Shown: positions 62,724 through 64,000 of the stretch, piece by piece | Layout: the number at the start of each line of letters is the position of its first letter | How positions within the stretch are numbered: position 1 is the first letter of the stretch | Source: Chelonoidis abingdonii | Lineage: Eukaryota; Chordata; Testudines; Testudinidae | Direction of reading: 5' to 3' | DNA: 64,000 bases | Assembly (NCBI RefSeq): GCF_003597395.2 | Contig: NC_133769.1 | Span: forward strand, 180,819,432-180,883,431 | The notes under the pieces: model-generated | The model's input: the letters and a program-made list of their open reading frames with translations, nothing else | What the model was told of the DNA's origin: nothing | The model's database searches: none | Program-made: the position numbers and the translations under genes

Positions 62724-62842
62724 TAGTGGTTCTCAACCTATTTACCATTGTGGGCTGCAGGGCCCTGAGGATGTAACATGGGCCACACCTGTGTGCTGAT
62801 TGGGCCGTAAGTAGCCTGCGGGCCACAGGTTGAGAACCACTG
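62724..62842. mobile_element. Short hAT (Charlie-like) element
   Basis: Ends TAGTGGTTCTCAACCT and (inverse) CAGTGGTTCTCAACCT; the internal sequence speaks of GGGCCACA repeats. Flanking octamers GTCTAAAC and GTCTAAAT match 7 of 8. 119 bp. Confidence 0.9.
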
Positions 62843-63242
62843 GTCTAAATCAAAATCTCAAATAAGGCCCCATAACGCTTAGTGTTTGAAATATAGATCT
62901 AGAGCTGGATTTCTCAGCCCATGGTCCTGTCATGGAAAGTCAAAGGAAGGAGTTTGCCATCCATAGAATCAGTCACACACAGTGAATCCCACCCTGACTA
63001 GTAGAGTAATCCTGCGGTTCACTCTTGTATTACTCCAAAGGGACAGCTGGGATATAATGAGCTGAGTACAGAGCTAAGAGACCTGGATTCCCTTCCTGGT
63101 TCTGCCGTGACCTTTGCGGTCTATGGATGAAAGATGCTAAATAAGAATTAAGTGTTATTAGTACTGCTGTCAAGAGGTCCTGTCCTGACACATTTAATGA
63201 GGCATTGACTTCAATGGAAGTTTTGAGTTTAGGCTCCAGAGA

Positions 63243-63338
63243 CCAGATTTTTAAAGGTATTTAGATGCCTAACTCCCATTGAAATAGTCCCACTGAAATC
63301 AGTGGGAGTTAGGCATCTAAATACCTTTAAAAATCTGG
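63243..63338. repeat. Near-perfect palindrome, 36-bp arms
   Basis: Left arm begins CCAGATTTTTAAAGGTATTT at 63243; the right arm ends in its exact complement at 63338. The outer 36 bases on each side are identical; the 24-base centre is less so. It is the best copy of the dispersed short repeat seen at 2992, 51940, 52360 and 52610. Confidence 0.92.
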
Positions 63339-64000
63339 CTCTACATTCCCAAACAAATAAACAAGTCTCCTGGTCAGAATAATTTTGCACCTATAAATAA
63401 AGAGCAAAGGAAAAAAGCCAGGGTAGTTTTCTTCTTACTGAAAGTTAAAGGTATTATGATAATGTATTTCTTTACTATTTTTTCTTATATTTTTCACACC
63501 AAGTAGAACAAAGGATTATTGTCAGCCAGGCAGCAGAATATGCATTGCTTTGTCTGCAGCAGAGACACTATGGTCATGGTGGGAAAGCAAGTAATCTCCC
63601 TGGAAGCCCATTTGCTAAGAAGCCAACACTTAGTAGGTGAGACACTCTACCAAACTCCCTACGGGCAAACTTAAGACTTAGCTACAGACCATTAACAAAG
63701 TTTTACCTAGTTATTGTAATATATTGAATTGTTCAGAATTCCCAGCAATTGAAAGGCAGAATGCAATCAGGCATGACCACATTGAGGAGACAGTTTGTGA
63801 GCAGATTTATCATTCTTTCTGGATGATATAGTGGTTACTGTAAAATCTTTGGCAGCTAGGAAATCACCAGAATGTCTCCCTCATTGTATGGGGGGGAGCA
63901 TGCTGCCTCCAGCATGTCCAGCCAGCAATTCTGGAAAGCAAATGGGAAAGATGAGGGGTGGGTAGCCAGGACTATGCCTATTTCCCACTCTATTCTGCTA

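Larger units (their letters stand above)
46575..64000. other. Intergenic sequence downstream of VGLL3
   Basis: No host gene exon was identified. The region carries the repeats listed below. Stretches without recognisable features are 46.6-47.4, 48.3-49.5, 49.7-51.6, 52.7-54.3, 57.6-58.0, 58.3-59.1 and 60.7-62.7 kb. A minus-strand frame at 54066-54254 (acidic DSEEDNFSAYDD segment) is the least random-looking unexplained frame. In mammals a large gene-poor interval also follows VGLL3, which fits. Confidence 0.6.

Noticed and set aside
1..64000. CRISPR arrays, bacterial operons or phage
   Set aside because: No regularly spaced repeats; intron-exon structure and vertebrate repeats throughout.

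Overview
The window is vertebrate nuclear DNA, most probably from a cryptodiran turtle. The repeats say so: CR1 LINE copies, a tRNA-headed SINE whose 3' end matches the CR1 tail, Penelope-like elements with 11-12 bp target duplications, many short hAT-type elements with 8 bp duplications, Ty3/gypsy-type remnants, a Harbinger-like element and old MIR copies. No bacterial-type gene, operon or CRISPR array is present. Species cannot be fixed from sequence alone.

The only protein-coding gene I can support is VGLL3 (vestigial-like family member 3), on the + strand. Three coding exons are intact: exon 2 at 17515-17770 (Tondu/TEAD-binding motif), exon 3 at 27796-28296 (Pro/His-rich region) and exon 4 at 37427-37470 (C-terminal tail and stop). 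They join in frame to 266 residues, with conventional AG/GT splice sites and phase 1 at both internal junctions. Exon 1, with the start codon and first ~40 residues in known VGLL3 proteins, was not found and probably lies upstream.

Layout: 1-17514 is the visible part of intron 1, quiet to about 9 kb and then dense in LTR, CR1 and hAT insertions with a 226-base assembly gap. Intron 2 (17771-27795) carries two CR1 fragments, a MIR, a striking 50-bp-arm hairpin, a hAT element and a Penelope-like element ending 207 bp before exon 3. Intron 3 (28297-37426) holds a Penelope remnant, a 1.07 kb Penelope-like element with hammerhead-like motifs, and other small repeats. After the stop codon lies a long AT-rich probable 3'UTR (to perhaps 43.6 kb). 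The rest, to 64 kb, looks intergenic: a 2 kb Harbinger-like element, a long tRNA-like inverted repeat, the SINE, an antisense LTR beside broken gypsy-type pol fragments, a G-rich hAT-like element and a near-perfect palindrome.

The most interesting signals are structural: hammerhead-like motifs in several Penelope-derived copies that share an unusual extra A before stem II; a 50-bp hairpin in intron 2; inverted Penelope copies flanking exon 3; and a CR1 copy whose two halves look like a twin-priming inversion. Repeat family names come from recognition of ends, duplications and motifs, not from a database search.
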